64,000 nt of DNA from Streptococcus peroris ATCC 700780 (GCF_000187585.1 NZ_GL732463.1:204931-268930); one strand, 5' to 3'; counted from the stretch's first letter, positions 9,902 through 21,221 are shown. A program made the numbers and translations. The notes: generated by a model from the sequence alone, not told the origin.

Positions 9902-10198
9902 ATGGAAGAACCAAACCTAGAAACCTTGATACGGGATCTTTACAATAATGCCCGTCAAAACCTGAGTGAAGATCTAGTGAATGCACTGCTAGAGACTGCT
10001 AAGAAATTACCTAGCACCAATGAGCGCTTGCTAGCAGTCCGACTTTCAGGGCTAGTCACACTTGAACTACTCAAAAATCCCAAGCATCCAGCGCCAGAGT
10101 TAGTCAATTTGGCCCGCTTTATCAAAAAGGAAGAAGCGAGATACAGGGGTGCAGCCGCATCTTCCTTTATGATTGGAGAGCTATTTAAAATGCTTTGA
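9902..10198 (+). CDS. Bacteriocin immunity-like protein (enterocin A immunity family)
   Basis: 98 aa, all-helical, soluble. The pattern of amphipathic helices with RLSGLVTLELLKNPKHPAPELVNLARFI near the C-terminus resembles the enterocin A / pediocin immunity fold, which protects producers from class IIa bacteriocins. No bacteriocin precursor or export gene lies nearby, so it is an orphan. GGAGGTGAT at 9889-9897 favours the ATG at 9902 over one at 9887. A shared terminator follows at once. Confidence 0.7.
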   Translation: MEEPNLETLIRDLYNNARQNLSEDLVNALLETAKKLPSTNERLLAVRLSGLVTLELLKNPKHPAPELVNLARFIKKEEARYRGAAASSFMIGELFKML

Positions 10199-10221
10199 TT
10201 CGAAAGAATCAAAGCATTTTT
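10190..10221. terminator. Bidirectional terminator between converging genes
   Basis: ATGCTTTGATTC pairs with GAATCAAAGCAT around a short GAAA loop. It has T residues on the right and A residues on the left, and serves both the immunity-like gene and the reverse-strand transporter. Confidence 0.9.
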
Positions 10222-10227
10222 TTCGTT

Positions 10228-11859
10228 TTAAATTTGTTCAGCCAAAACCTTTTCAGCTAGGTTCATAGCGTGGTCTGACACACGAGTATAGTGTGAAATG
10301 ATATCGATAAAGTTGACACCTGCTTGGGTAGAACATTCACCGTTATTAAGACGTTTAATGTGAGTCTTACGAAGTACACGTTCCATTTTATTGATCGCTT
10401 CGTGGCGGTCGATAAGAGATTTAGCTTTTTCGAGATTGTTATTTTCGACACTATCTAGAGCATCTTTAACGAAATGACTAGTTTCATGATAGATTTCTTC
10501 TAATTCTGCCAGAGCAGCCTTAGAAAATTGTACGTTTTTACGTTGAAGATAGTCGTTGAGATTTAAAAGGGCTTCCGCGTGATCACCAATACGTTCCAAG
10601 TCTCGTGAAGAATCGAGTATATTGGTTAAGACTTCACTTTCTTTTTGGCTCAAGGCCTCACTGGATAGACTAATGAGGTAACGCGTTAATTTCTCATCAA
10701 TCGTATTGATGGCTTCTTCTGTTTTATGACCCTTTTCTGCCACTTTTTCTTCAGAGTTGATAATGTAGTCGTAAGAGAGGTCAAAAGCTTTAGCAGCGTA
10801 ATTTCCCAAGTGTAAGAGTTCTTTTTTAGCATTTCCGAGGGCGATAGATGGAGCTTGCTTAATGAGTTGTGGATCCAGATACAGAGGCTCGTATTTGACA
10901 ACTTCATCTTCACCAGGAATAAGTTTGGTAACTAGATAAGCGAGAGTTCCGATAAATGGAAATTGGATAATAGTATTGGTAATATTAAAGGTTCCGTGTG
11001 CGAAGGCAATAGTCATCTCTGGCGCCAAGTTTAGTGTTACTTCAAACCATTGAATCAAGGCTGTAAAAGGAACTAGGAAAATCATACAGATAACGGTTCC
11101 GATGACATTGAAAGCTACATGGGCTCCAGCTACACGTTTGGCAGCGATATTAGCACCCAAGGAAGCGATAATAGCAGTGATGGTTGTTCCAATGTTATCT
11201 CCAAAGAGAACTGGTAGTGCACCCTGAAGGTCAATCAGATTGCTAGCGTAGAGATTTTGTAGAATCCCGATGGTCGCTGAGGAGGCTTGAATCAGAAGGG
11301 TTAAACCTGTTCCGACAAGAACACCCAAGATGGGATTCTTACTAAGTTCAATCATATAATCCTTAAAGACTTGTAAATCTTTCAAAGGCTCCATGGCGCC
11401 ACTCATAAGATTGAGGGCGAAGAAGATACCACCAACCCCAAAGAGGATTCGTCCGATATTATTAATTGTGCGATTTTTAGTAAAGAAGAGACAAAGCGCA
11501 CCGGCAAAGAGCATTGGCAGAGCATAGTCTCCCAACTTAAAACCAATGATGAAGGATGTCACAGTAGTTCCGATATTTGCCCCCATGACAATTCCTATGG
11601 CCTGACGTAAAGTCAAGAGTCCCGCACTGACGAGTCCAACTGTTATGACTGTTACGCCCGAACTAGACTGAATGAGTGCAGTCATACCGATCCCTACCAG
11701 GACACCAAAGAAAGGGTTACTGGTATATTTATCGATATAGTAGCGAAGGCGATCTCCAGCAGCCTGTTGAAGTCCGTCTCCCATGGTCTTGATACTATAT
11801 AAAAATAGCCCTAGACCACCTAAAAAGTGAAATACAATTTCCTGCCAATTAATGGACAT
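10228..11859 (-). CDS. Na+/phosphate cotransporter with PhoU-like domain
   Basis: 543 aa. The first 310 residues hold about eight membrane segments with two inverted Na/Pi-cotransporter repeats, recognisable by ALIQSSSGVTVI and LIQASSATIGIL. The last 200 residues are a cytoplasmic helical PhoU-like bundle. It probably imports phosphate with sodium. CGGAGG stands 9 nt before the ATG. It is read opposite to pgk from a separate promoter at 11903-11931. Confidence 0.92.
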   Translation of the reverse strand: MSINWQEIVFHFLGGLGLFLYSIKTMGDGLQQAAGDRLRYYIDKYTSNPFFGVLVGIGMTALIQSSSGVTVITVGLVSAGLLTLRQAIGIVMGANIGTTVTSFIIGFKLGDYALPMLFAGALCLFFTKNRTINNIGRILFGVGGIFFALNLMSGAMEPLKDLQVFKDYMIELSKNPILGVLVGTGLTLLIQASSATIGILQNLYASNLIDLQGALPVLFGDNIGTTITAIIASLGANIAAKRVAGAHVAFNVIGTVICMIFLVPFTALIQWFEVTLNLAPEMTIAFAHGTFNITNTIIQFPFIGTLAYLVTKLIPGEDEVVKYEPLYLDPQLIKQAPSIALGNAKKELLHLGNYAAKAFDLSYDYIINSEEKVAEKGHKTEEAINTIDEKLTRYLISLSSEALSQKESEVLTNILDSSRDLERIGDHAEALLNLNDYLQRKNVQFSKAALAELEEIYHETSHFVKDALDSVENNNLEKAKSLIDRHEAINKMERVLRKTHIKRLNNGECSTQAGVNFIDIISHYTRVSDHAMNLAEKVLAEQI

Positions 11860-11902
11860 TTCTTTTTCCTCCGAAAGATAATCACGGAATCTCTCCTACT
11901 CT

Positions 11903-11931
11903 ATTTTAAAGGATAAAAGGAAATCTAACAA
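11903..11931 (-). promoter_or_regulatory. Promoter of the Na+/phosphate cotransporter gene
   Basis: On the reverse strand, TTGTTA (11926-11931) and TAAAAT (11903-11908) are 17 bp apart, ending about 43 bp from the start codon. Confidence 0.6.
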
Positions 11932-12087
11932 GTATAAAATGAAAATTTTAAAAATAATGAAAGATTTGTGATGAGTTTGAAAACTTTCTGCGAATATCAG
12001 CGATAGTAAACGGGTGTGGTATAGTAAAATAGTGACAGTAAAGAATTGTAAAAGTTTGAGGTTTTGCTATCTCTTTTGTTGATTTTG

Positions 12088-12096
12088 TGATATAAT
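12088..12096 (+). promoter_or_regulatory. Extended -10 promoter of pgk
   Basis: TGA plus consensus TATAAT at 12091-12096. The predicted leader is about 27 nt and contains TTAAGGAG. Confidence 0.8.
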
Positions 12097-12129
12097 TAAC
12101 ACGTATAAAAAATTAAGGAGTCTTTCAAA

Positions 12130-13329
12130 ATGGCAAAATTGACTGTTAAAGACGTTGAATTGAAGGGGAAAAAAGTTCTCGTTCGTGTTGATTTCAACGT
12201 TCCTGTAAAAGACGGGGTTATCACTAACGATAACCGTATCACTGCGGCTCTTCCAACTATCAAGTATATCCTTGAACAAGGTGGACGTGCGGTTCTTTTC
12301 TCTCACCTTGGACGTGTTAAGGAAGAAGCAGATAAAGAAGGTAAATCTCTTGCACCAGTAGCTGCTGATTTGGCTGCTAAATTGGGTCAAGAAGTAAAAT
12401 TCATCCCAGGAGTGACTCGTGGTGCTGAATTGGAAGTAGCAGTTAATGCTCTTGAAGATGGACAAGTTCTTTTGGTTGAAAACACTCGTTTCGAAGATGT
12501 TGACGGCAAGAAAGAATCTAAAAACGATCCTGAACTTGGTAAATACTGGGCATCTCTTGGAGATGGTATCTTTGTAAATGATGCATTCGGTACAGCTCAC
12601 CGTGCACACGCATCTAACGTAGGTATCTCAGCAAACGTTGATAAAGCAGTTGCTGGTTTCCTTCTTGAAAACGAAATTGCCTACATCAAAGAAGCAGTTG
12701 AAGCTCCAGAACGTCCATTTGTAGCTATCCTTGGTGGATCTAAAGTATCTGATAAGATTGGTGTTATCGAAAACCTTCTTGCCAAAGCTGATAAAGTTCT
12801 TATCGGTGGTGGTATGACTTACACATTTTACAAAGCTCAAGGTATCGAAATCGGTAACTCACTTGTAGAAGAAGATAAATTGGATGTAGCGAAAGCTCTT
12901 CTTGAAAAAGCAAACGGTAAATTGATCTTGCCAGTTGACTCAAAAGAAGCAAACGCATTTGCTGACTATACTGAAGTGAAAGACACTGAAGGTGAAGCAG
13001 TAGACCCAGGATTCCTTGGTCTTGATATCGGACCTAAATCAATTGCTGAATTCGATAAAGCCTTGACTGGTGCGAAAACAGTTGTATGGAACGGACCAAT
13101 GGGTGTGTTTGAAAACCCTGACTTCCAAGCTGGTACAATCGGTGTTATGGACGCTATCGTAAAACAACCTGGCGTTAAATCAATCATCGGTGGTGGTGAC
13201 TCAGCTGCTGCAGCTATCAACCTTGGTCGTGCAGACAAATTCTCATGGATTTCTACTGGTGGTGGTGCATCTATGGAACTCCTTGAAGGTAAAGAACTTC
13301 CAGGATTGGCTGCTCTTACAGACAAATAA
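12130..13329 (+). CDS. pgk: Phosphoglycerate kinase
   Basis: 399 aa glycolytic enzyme that transfers phosphate from 1,3-bisphosphoglycerate to ADP. The N-terminal RVDFNVP substrate-binding motif, the SHLGR loop and the C-terminal nucleotide site ([15 protein letters not shown]) are intact. Codon use is strongly biased to the preferred streptococcal set, as expected of a highly expressed gene. TAAGGAG precedes the ATG. Monocistronic, with a strong terminator. Confidence 0.98.
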   Translation: MAKLTVKDVELKGKKVLVRVDFNVPVKDGVITNDNRITAALPTIKYILEQGGRAVLFSHLGRVKEEADKEGKSLAPVAADLAAKLGQEVKFIPGVTRGAELEVAVNALEDGQVLLVENTRFEDVDGKKESKNDPELGKYWASLGDGIFVNDAFGTAHRAHASNVGISANVDKAVAGFLLENEIAYIKEAVEAPERPFVAILGGSKVSDKIGVIENLLAKADKVLIGGGMTYTFYKAQGIEIGNSLVEEDKLDVAKALLEKANGKLILPVDSKEANAFADYTEVKDTEGEAVDPGFLGLDIGPKSIAEFDKALTGAKTVVWNGPMGVFENPDFQAGTIGVMDAIVKQPGVKSIIGGGDSAAAAINLGRADKFSWISTGGGASMELLEGKELPGLAALTDK

Positions 13330-13335
13330 GAATAT

Positions 13336-13370
13336 AAAAAAAGGAGAACTTCGGTTCTCCTTTTTTTTTT
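13336..13370 (+). terminator. Strong terminator of pgk
   Basis: GGAGAAC / GTTCTCC closes a UUCG tetraloop. A run of A precedes and ten T residues follow. Confidence 0.96.
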
Positions 13371-13407
13371 GCACACTCTGGTGAGATATTTAGAAGTAGA
13401 GGGATAA

Positions 13408-14424
<1,017 letters not shown>

Positions 14425-14425
14425 C

Positions 14426-15745
14426 ATGAATAAAAACGAAACGAACCAGTGGATAGCAAACTACCGGACAGACCAACCGCATTTTGGTCTGGAGAGGATG
14501 GTGGAGCTATTAGCCTTACGTGGCAATCCTCATCTGAAACTCAAGGTTATCCATATTGGTGGAACCAATGGAAAGGGCTCTACTATAGCCTTTTTGAAGA
14601 ATCTGTTGGAAAAGATGGGGCTTAGAGTTGGTGTCTTCAGCTCTCCCTATCTGATTCATTATACCGATCAGATTGCCATTAACGGCGAGTCCATCCCAGA
14701 AGCAAGATTAGAGTCCTTGATGGTGAATTATCGTTTATTACTTGAAGGGGAGCACGCTCCTGCCTTACAAGGAACGACAGAATTCGAGATTATGACTGCC
14801 ATTGCCTATGACTATTTTGCCTCTGAAAAAGTAGATGTGTCGATTATGGAAGTCGGTATGGGCGGACTCTTGGATAGTACTAATGTTTGTCAGCCAATCC
14901 TGACAGGGATTACTACTATTGGCTTAGATCATGTAGCTCTTCTGGGGAACACTCTAGAAGCCATCGCGGAGCAGAAAGCAGGTATTATCAAACAGGGGAT
15001 TCCTTTGGTGACCGGTCACATTGCCCCAGAAGCTTTAGCTGTTATCGACCGTGTAGCAGCAGGAAAAGATGCTCCTAGAATCATCTACGGGAAAAATTAT
15101 CAAGTCAGTCATCAAGTGAGTGTGGGGACGGGCGAAGTCTTTGACTATACAAGCCCACTTAGACAAGGTCGCTTCCATACAGGTCTGCTTGGTTTACACC
15201 AGGTAGAGAATGCTGGGATGGCACTAGCCTTGTTGGATACCTTTTGTCAAGAGACTGGGCGAGAATTGCCAGAAAATGATATAGTGGCTCAAGCCTTAGA
15301 GGGAACAAGTTGGCCTGGACGTTTGGAAATTGTTTCTAGGGAACCCTTGATGATTTTAGATGGGGCCCACAATCCCCATGCCATCAAGGCTTTATTAGCT
15401 ACTCTGGAAGAACGATTTACTGATTATCATAAGAAAATCCTCTTTACTTGCATTAAAACCAAAGCTTTAGAGGATATGTTGGACTTGTTGAAAACAGTTC
15501 CAGATGCTAAGCTTACTCTGACACATTTTGACGATAGTCGGGCGACGGATGAGGATGTGTTAAAAGCAACCGCTCATTCTAGAAATCTCAACTACCAAGA
15601 TTGGCAGGAATTTCTAGATCAACAATTAACAGAAGATGAAGAGAAAAAAACAGTTAGGATTATCACGGGCTCCTTGTATTTCTTGAGCCAGGTGAGAGCC
15701 TATCTGATGGAGAGGAAATTTAGAGATGGATACACAAAAGATTGA
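14426..15745 (+). CDS. folC: Bifunctional dihydrofolate/folylpolyglutamate synthase
   Basis: 439 aa Mur-ligase-like enzyme that adds glutamate to dihydropteroate and folates. The ATP loop GGTNGKGST lies near residue 46. [16 protein letters not shown] and the GAHNPHA motif of the C-terminal domain are visible. It begins 1 bp after the folP stop with no clear ribosome site of its own, so it probably depends on translation of folP. The 3' end overlaps folE by 20 bp. Confidence 0.95.
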   Translation: MNKNETNQWIANYRTDQPHFGLERMVELLALRGNPHLKLKVIHIGGTNGKGSTIAFLKNLLEKMGLRVGVFSSPYLIHYTDQIAINGESIPEARLESLMVNYRLLLEGEHAPALQGTTEFEIMTAIAYDYFASEKVDVSIMEVGMGGLLDSTNVCQPILTGITTIGLDHVALLGNTLEAIAEQKAGIIKQGIPLVTGHIAPEALAVIDRVAAGKDAPRIIYGKNYQVSHQVSVGTGEVFDYTSPLRQGRFHTGLLGLHQVENAGMALALLDTFCQETGRELPENDIVAQALEGTSWPGRLEIVSREPLMILDGAHNPHAIKALLATLEERFTDYHKKILFTCIKTKALEDMLDLLKTVPDAKLTLTHFDDSRATDEDVLKATAHSRNLNYQDWQEFLDQQLTEDEEKKTVRIITGSLYFLSQVRAYLMERKFRDGYTKD

Positions 15746-16280
15746 AACAGCTGTGAAAATGATTATTGAGGCTGTCGGTGAAGATGTCAACCGTGAAGGT
15801 TTGCAGGAAACGCCTGCCCGTGTAGCGCGTATGTACCAAGAGATTTTTTCAGGTCTTGGTCAAACTGCAGAGGAACACTTGTCAAAATCCTTTGAGATTA
15901 TTGATGACAATATGGTAGTAGAAAAGGATATCTTTTTCCATACCATGTGTGAACACCACTTCTTGCCATTTTATGGGAAAGCGCATATTGCCTACATTCC
16001 AGATGGACGTGTGGCAGGCTTGTCCAAACTAGCACGCACAGTTGAGGTTTATTCTAAAAAACCACAGATTCAAGAACGCTTGAATATCGAAGTGGCTGAT
16101 GCTTTGATGGACTATCTTGGTGCCAAAGGTGCTTTCGTTGTTATTGAAGCAGAGCATATGTGTATGAGCATGCGTGGTGTTCGAAAACCAGGAACTGCAA
16201 CCTTGACAACAGTAGCTCGTGGAGTTTTTGAGACAGACAAGGATCTTAGAGATCAGGCCTACCGTCTTATGGGACTTTAA
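15726..16280 (+). CDS. folE: GTP cyclohydrolase I
   Basis: 184 aa. It opens GTP to dihydroneopterin triphosphate, the first step of folate synthesis. The zinc ligands appear in [11 protein letters not shown] and in the cysteine of [19 protein letters not shown] binds substrate. Length matches the bacterial type. GGAGAGGA lies 8-15 nt before the ATG, inside the end of folC. Confidence 0.97.
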   Translation: MDTQKIETAVKMIIEAVGEDVNREGLQETPARVARMYQEIFSGLGQTAEEHLSKSFEIIDDNMVVEKDIFFHTMCEHHFLPFYGKAHIAYIPDGRVAGLSKLARTVEVYSKKPQIQERLNIEVADALMDYLGAKGAFVVIEAEHMCMSMRGVRKPGTATLTTVARGVFETDKDLRDQAYRLMGL

Positions 16281-16319
16281 AAATCCTTTTCAAGCGGATT
16301 TCTCAAGAAAGGACTGCTT

Positions 16320-17132
16320 ATGGACCAACTGCATATTAAAGATTTAGAAATTTTCGCCTATCACGGCCTTTTTCCTAGTGAGAAAGAACTGGGACAAAAG
16401 TTTGTTATTTCAGCAAGCTTATCCTATGATATGACCAAGGCTGCTACGGACTTAGATTTGGAAGCTTCTGTCCATTATGGCGAGCTCTGTCAGCAATGGA
16501 CGACTTGGTTTCAGGAAACTACTGAAGACTTGATTGAAACAGTTGCCTACAAACTAGTAGAGCGCACTTTTGAAACCTATCCAATAGTTCAAGAAATTAA
16601 ACTGGAACTCAAAAAACCATGGGCGCCTATTCATCTACCACTGGATACCTGCTCAGTAACCATCCATCGCCGCAAACAAAGAGCCTTTATTGCTCTAGGT
16701 AGCAATATGGGGGATAAAACGGCTAATCTCAAGCAAGCTCTTGAAAAAATAAGTACTCGTGGGATTCGTATTCTCAAAGAGTCTAGTGTGATTACAACTG
16801 AGCCATGGGGCGGTGTAGAGCAAGATAGTTTTGCTAATCAGGTCATTGAAGTCGAAACTTGGCTGCCGGCTCCAATCTTGTTAGAAACCTTATTGGACAT
16901 TGAGTCAGAAATGGGACGAGTTAGGGAGGTGCATTGGGGTCCTCGCTTGATTGACCTGGATTTGCTCTTTGTAGAGGACCAAGTTATCTATACAGATGAC
17001 CTCATATTGCCTCATCCTTATATTGCTGAACGCCTCTTTATCCTAGAGTCAATTCATGAAATAGCTCCACATTTTATCCACCCAGTACTACAGAAGCCAA
17101 TTCGTTATTTATATCAAGAATTGAAAAAATAA
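16320..17132 (+). CDS. folK: Fused dihydroneopterin aldolase / HPPK (FolB-FolK)
   Basis: 270 aa two-domain enzyme. Residues 1-118 are the aldolase (Fol[16 protein letters not shown]). Residues 122-270 are 6-hydroxymethyl-7,8-dihydropterin pyrophosphokinase (FolK; ALGSNMGD, then [14 protein letters not shown]). Together they make the substrate used by FolP. The fusion is standard in the mitis group (sulD). AAGAAAGGA precedes the ATG. The 39-bp gap after folE holds a small AAATCC/GGATTT repeat. Last gene of the operon. Confidence 0.96.
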   Translation: MDQLHIKDLEIFAYHGLFPSEKELGQKFVISASLSYDMTKAATDLDLEASVHYGELCQQWTTWFQETTEDLIETVAYKLVERTFETYPIVQEIKLELKKPWAPIHLPLDTCSVTIHRRKQRAFIALGSNMGDKTANLKQALEKISTRGIRILKESSVITTEPWGGVEQDSFANQVIEVETWLPAPILLETLLDIESEMGRVREVHWGPRLIDLDLLFVEDQVIYTDDLILPHPYIAERLFILESIHEIAPHFIHPVLQKPIRYLYQELKK

Positions 17133-17133
17133 G

Positions 17134-17175
17134 AAAACTCTAGTTCCCTACATTTACAGGGGACTAGAGTTTTTA
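17134..17175. terminator. Bidirectional terminator after the folate operon
   Basis: AACTCTAGTTCCC pairs with GGGACTAGAGTT. It has A on the left and T on the right, and the reverse-strand DUF960 gene ends in its right arm. Confidence 0.9.
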
Positions 17176-17490
17176 AAATAGGTCATTTTCTTCAGGGAGG
17201 AGGATGGTTTCCTTGCCGTCCATATCCATAACAAGTACTTCTGGTGGATACAATGGGTCAAAAGGATGATTAAAGTCGAAGTCAATCGTTGTAGGTAGAT
17301 GCTCACTTGAAAAACGGAAGGTGATAGAGCCTTCATTATTTAAGAGTCGAAATTCCAATTCATCTTCTAGTTCAAAAACATGCTTTAAAAAGTGGTCGAT
17401 AATATACCAGATTGAGTCGATAACATCATCTGGGAGATTGGTTACTACACCAAAACTAGTACAACGTTGATGCGAATCCGTGAAAGCCAT
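17173..17490 (-). CDS. DUF960 family protein
   Basis: 105 aa soluble acidic protein. It matches the DUF960 pattern: an N-terminal TSFGVVTNLPDDVIDSIWY, beta strands, and an acidic LLPEENDLF end. Function is unknown. On the reverse strand AGGAG lies 6 nt before the ATG at 17488-17490; a TTG codon directly upstream is a less likely start. Read convergently with the folate operon. Confidence 0.8.
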   Translation of the reverse strand: MAFTDSHQRCTSFGVVTNLPDDVIDSIWYIIDHFLKHVFELEDELEFRLLNNEGSITFRFSSEHLPTTIDFDFNHPFDPLYPPEVLVMDMDGKETILLPEENDLF

Positions 17491-17613
17491 CAATAACTCC
17501 TACTTTATTTTTTTATTATCATACTGCAAACTTCCCGAAAAATCAAGAAAAGTCGACTGTTTTAAAAAATTACATAAATTTCTATATTTTTTCAAACATT
17601 CCTTTAAAATAAC

Positions 17614-17642
17614 TTGAAAATGCTTACAAATAGTGATAGAAT
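17614..17642 (+). promoter_or_regulatory. ccpA promoter overlapped by a cre-like box
   Basis: TTGAAA (17614-17619) and TAGAAT (17637-17642) are 17 bp apart. The 14-mer TGAAAATGCTTACA at 17615-17628 matches the cre consensus TGWAARCGYTWNCW except for T in place of C at the seventh base. It covers the -35 box, so CcpA could repress its own gene. Confidence 0.7.
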
Positions 17643-17694
17643 AGAAGTAGTAGAATCATGAAAACAAAATTTTCAACATTAGAAAGGAAACGGT

Positions 17695-18702
17695 ATGAAT
17701 ACAGATGATACAGTTACGATATATGACGTTGCCCGAGAAGCGGGAGTTTCAATGGCGACAGTCAGTCGTGTAGTCAATGGTAATAAGAATGTCAAAGAGA
17801 ACACTCGTAAAAAGGTTCTAGAGGTTATTGATCGACTCGACTATCGTCCAAATGCAGTCGCTCGTGGTTTGGCAAGCAAACGTACGACAACTGTTGGTGT
17901 TGTTATTCCAGATATTACCAACACTTATTTTGCAACTCTTGCAAAAGGGATTGATGACATTGCGGAGATGTACAAGTACAATATCGTTCTTGCTAATAGT
18001 GATGAAGATGATGAAAAAGAAGTCGCTGTAGTAAACACACTTTTTTCAAAACAAGTTGACGGTGTTATCTTTATGGGCTATCATTTGACAGAGAAGATTC
18101 GTTCAGAATTTTCTCGTTCACGTACCCCTGTCGTCCTTGCGGGAACAGTGGATGTTGAGCACCAACTTCCAAGTGTTAACATTGATTATAAGAATGCTAT
18201 TGCGGATGCTGTTCGTCATTTATTGAAACGTAACAAAAAAATTGCTTTTGTTAGCGGTCCTTTGGTAGATGATATTAATGGTAAAGTTCGCTTAGCTGGT
18301 TACAAGGATGCTTTGAAAGAAGCTGGAGTCAACTATAGTGAAGGTCTTGTATTCGAATCAAAATATCGCTATGATGATGGCTATGCTCTAGCAGAGCGCT
18401 TAGTTTCTTCAAAAGCAACTGCAGCTGTTGTAACTGGTGATGAGTTAGCGGCAGGTCTTTTGAATGGCTTGGCAGACCATGGAGTTTCAGTACCAGAAGA
18501 CTTTGAAGTTATTACTAGTGATGATTCCCAAATTGCTCGTTTTACTCGACCAAATCTGACAACTATCGCACAACCCTTGTATGATCTTGGTGCGATTAGT
18601 ATGCGTATGTTGACGAAGATTATGCATAAAGAAGAATTGGAGGAACGTGAAGTTCTTCTTCCTCACGGTTTGAAAGTGCGTAAATCAACTCGTAAAGACT
18701 AA
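17695..18702 (+). CDS. ccpA: Catabolite control protein A
   Basis: 335 aa LacI-family regulator. The N-terminal helix-turn-helix (TIYDVAREAGVSMATVSRVVNG) with its hinge helix RPNAVARGLA is followed by a periplasmic-binding-like core. With phosphorylated HPr it binds cre sites and controls sugar-use genes. GAAAGGAAA precedes the ATG. It has its own promoter with an overlapping cre-like box. A palindromic terminator separates it from the converging asparaginase gene. Confidence 0.96.
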   Translation: MNTDDTVTIYDVAREAGVSMATVSRVVNGNKNVKENTRKKVLEVIDRLDYRPNAVARGLASKRTTTVGVVIPDITNTYFATLAKGIDDIAEMYKYNIVLANSDEDDEKEVAVVNTLFSKQVDGVIFMGYHLTEKIRSEFSRSRTPVVLAGTVDVEHQLPSVNIDYKNAIADAVRHLLKRNKKIAFVSGPLVDDINGKVRLAGYKDALKEAGVNYSEGLVFESKYRYDDGYALAERLVSSKATAAVVTGDELAAGLLNGLADHGVSVPEDFEVITSDDSQIARFTRPNLTTIAQPLYDLGAISMRMLTKIMHKEELEEREVLLPHGLKVRKSTRKD

Positions 18703-18704
18703 TA

Positions 18705-18742
18705 AAAAATCCCAGGAAATCAGCTGATTTCCTGGGATTTTT
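18705..18742. terminator. Bidirectional palindromic terminator
   Basis: A perfect 19-bp palindrome (AAAAATCCCAGGAAATCAG and its complement) lies between the converging ccpA and asparaginase genes, with A and T runs at its ends. Confidence 0.95.
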
Positions 18743-18743
18743 C

Positions 18744-19706
18744 TTATCCTTCCATATATGTTCGGAGTTGGTCTCCCTTTAGTCCTGCATTAATCGCAAT
18801 CAGGAGTTTAAGGCGTGCTTTTTGAGCATTTAATTCTTTTACAAAATAAACACCATCATTTTGAAGACAAATACCCCCACCTTCGTAGGCATAGACAGGT
18901 TCTGCAATTCCATTGAAACAACGGGAAACAAGTGCAATAGGAAGTCCTGCTTGACAAAGGGATTTCAGTTTTTGAGCAGTTTCTTTTGGGACATTTCCGG
19001 CACCAAAAGCCTGTATAATCAATCCATCTAACTGCGCAACTGGAAGTAAGTCAAGAAGTTCATCAGTCATTCCAGCATAAACTGGTATGATAGGAATCAG
19101 TCCGTGAATGCTCTCAAGGTCAAAACGAACACGAGGTTCTGCGGTTTTGAAGTAGAGAATTTCATGCTTCATAATCAGTCCAAGTGGGCCATGAGTCGGT
19201 GTTTGAAAGGTGCTAACATTTGTAGTATGTGTTTTGGTGACATATTTAGCGGCGTGAATTTCATCATTCATAACGACTAACACGCCTTTGTCCGCAGCCT
19301 TGTCATCGCTAGCCACACGTAAGGCGCTAAGATAATTATAGACGCCATCACTTCCTAGTTCATTGGAAGATCTCATAGCCCCTGTCAGAACGATAGGTAT
19401 ATGAGGCACCTCCATGGTATCGAGAAAATAGGCCGTTTCTTCTAGTGTATCTGTCCCATGAGTAATCACAATCCCATCGTAAGTAACTGCCTCTTGTTTG
19501 ATCTTTTTGTAAAGAGCTAGCATATGCTTGGGCTTGATGTGCGGGCTTGGTAAATTTAAAAAATCTAAGGAATGTACTTCAATGCCTTCGAGTGGATTAG
19601 AGATATGATTCATAGGGTTGTCAGCACTAGTCCTTACAGCTCCAGCTTCATCTGCCTGCATGGAAATAGTACCACCAGTATGTAAAACAAGGATTTTCTT
19701 AGTCAT
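18744..19706 (-). CDS. ansA: Type I L-asparaginase
   Basis: 320 aa cytoplasmic enzyme that hydrolyses asparagine to aspartate and ammonia. Both catalytic threonine motifs are visible: LHTGGTISM near residue 10 and THGTDTLEETAYF near residue 85. The absence of a signal peptide fits the cytoplasmic type I form. Its start faces the HAD gene, and the two are expressed divergently from the 65-bp gap. Confidence 0.93.
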   Translation of the reverse strand: MTKKILVLHTGGTISMQADEAGAVRTSADNPMNHISNPLEGIEVHSLDFLNLPSPHIKPKHMLALYKKIKQEAVTYDGIVITHGTDTLEETAYFLDTMEVPHIPIVLTGAMRSSNELGSDGVYNYLSALRVASDDKAADKGVLVVMNDEIHAAKYVTKTHTTNVSTFQTPTHGPLGLIMKHEILYFKTAEPRVRFDLESIHGLIPIIPVYAGMTDELLDLLPVAQLDGLIIQAFGAGNVPKETAQKLKSLCQAGLPIALVSRCFNGIAEPVYAYEGGGICLQNDGVYFVKELNAQKARLKLLIAINAGLKGDQLRTYMEG

Positions 19707-19730
19707 GATTCACTCACTTTTTCTGAAATG

Positions 19731-19739
19731 TGGTATAAT
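19731..19739 (+). promoter_or_regulatory. Extended -10 promoter of the HAD-family gene
   Basis: TGG plus TATAAT (19734-19739), 32 bp before the ATG at 19772. Confidence 0.7.
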
Positions 19740-19771
19740 CATTGTATCATAAAAGAAAGGAATGAGATAGG

Positions 19772-21165
19772 ATGGAAGTCAAAGCTGTTTTTTTGATATT
19801 GATGGAACGCTTGTAAATGATCGTAAGAGTGTCTTGAAGTCCACTAAAGAAGCTATCAAGATTGTGAAAGAACAAGGGGTGCTTGTTGGAGTGGCAACAG
19901 GACGAGGACCTTTTTTTGTTAAGGATTTGATGGATGAATTGGATCTAGATTTTGCAGTGACCTACAATGGCCAATATATCTTTAACAAAGACCGTGTTCT
20001 TTTTGCTAACCCTATTGATAAGAGTAGTCTCAGACAGATCATCACTTATGCCAAGGAAAATCGAAAAGAGATTGCCATGGGGACTAGACAAGATGTTGTC
20101 GGCTCTCGGATTATGTCCTTTGGACTCAGTCCTCTCTCACAATTAGTTAGTCATTTCGTTCCTAAATTTTTGACACGTACTGTTAGTCATTCCTTTAATC
20201 GTATGGTCAGCAAGGCACTTCCACAGAAGGAAGATGATTTGTTGGATTTAATCAACCAACCAGTCTATCAGGTGCTTATGTTAATGACACCTGAGGAAAC
20301 AAACCATGCTGCGGAACAATTAAGCCAGCTCAAGTTTACAAGAAGCAACCCTTTTGCCGCTGATATTATCAATCAAGGAAACTCTAAGTTAGAGGGTATC
20401 CGTCGTGTCGGAAAAGAGTATGGCTTTGATCTCAATCAAGTCATGGCCTTTGGAGACTCCGATAATGACTTAGAAATGTTGGCTGGAGTTGGGATGTCTG
20501 TCGCTATGGGAAATGGAAGTAGTAGTGTCAAAGAAGTTGCCAAACATATCACTACCAGTAACCAAGATGACGGTATTCATAAGGCATTAGAATATTTCGG
20601 CGTTTTAGCTTCTGAAAAAGTCTTTGTTAGCCGTGACTATCATTTCAACAAGGTTAAAACCTTCCATCGTATGATGGATGAGCGAACTCAAGAAGAACCT
20701 ATCGCTTGGGATTTAGAAGGGGCAACCCATCGTGCTGGCTTTAAGATTGAAGAGTTAGTTGAGTTTGTTCGTGCTGCAAGTAATTCTGAAGAGGAATTCC
20801 AACAGGGTGTACAGAATTTACACCAGGCACTCGATAAAGCTGCTGAAAAAGTGAAAAAATCAACACCAGCAGAAGTTACTCTGGTTGGTCAGGCAGATGC
20901 ATTGATTGATACACTTTACTTTACTTATGGAAGCTTTGTTTTGATGGGGGTAGACCCAGAGAGAATTTTTGAAATTGTTCATCAAGCCAATATGGGGAAA
21001 ATCTTCCCAGATGGCAAGGCCCATTTTGATCCGGTGACTCACAAGATTTTGAAACCAGATAACTGGAAAGAAAAATACGCTCCAGAACCTGCTATTAAAA
21101 AGGAGATAGAGCGCCAAATTAAGGCTTATGAACGCCATAAGGAAAGAGAAAATAGAATGAGTTAG
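19772..21165 (+). pseudogene. Cof-type HAD phosphatase fused to a MazG-like domain, frameshifted at a poly-T tract
   Basis: The ATG at 19772 opens a frame that reads MEVKAVF and then, after seven T residues at 19788-19794, goes out of frame and stops at TAA within 50 bp. One more T would restore FFDIDGTLVN, the HAD catalytic motif I box, and join the 443-codon open frame that follows to 21165. The rest is intact: HAD cap and motif IV (FGDSDNDLEML), then from about residue 250 a helical MazG/phosphoribosyl-ATP pyrophosphohydrolase-like domain. It could be a real loss, polymerase slippage or a sequencing error. A TTG at 19834 would give a protein without the catalytic aspartates. Confidence 0.8.
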
Positions 21166-21185
21166 AAGCTCCAAGATGAAAAATT

Positions 21186-21221
21186 AAAATACCTATTGGA
21201 TTTATTCAATAGGTATTTTTG
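21186..21221. terminator. Bidirectional terminator
   Basis: AAAATACCTATTG pairs with CAATAGGTATTTT. It lies between the HAD gene and the end of the converging gls24 operon. Confidence 0.9.
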
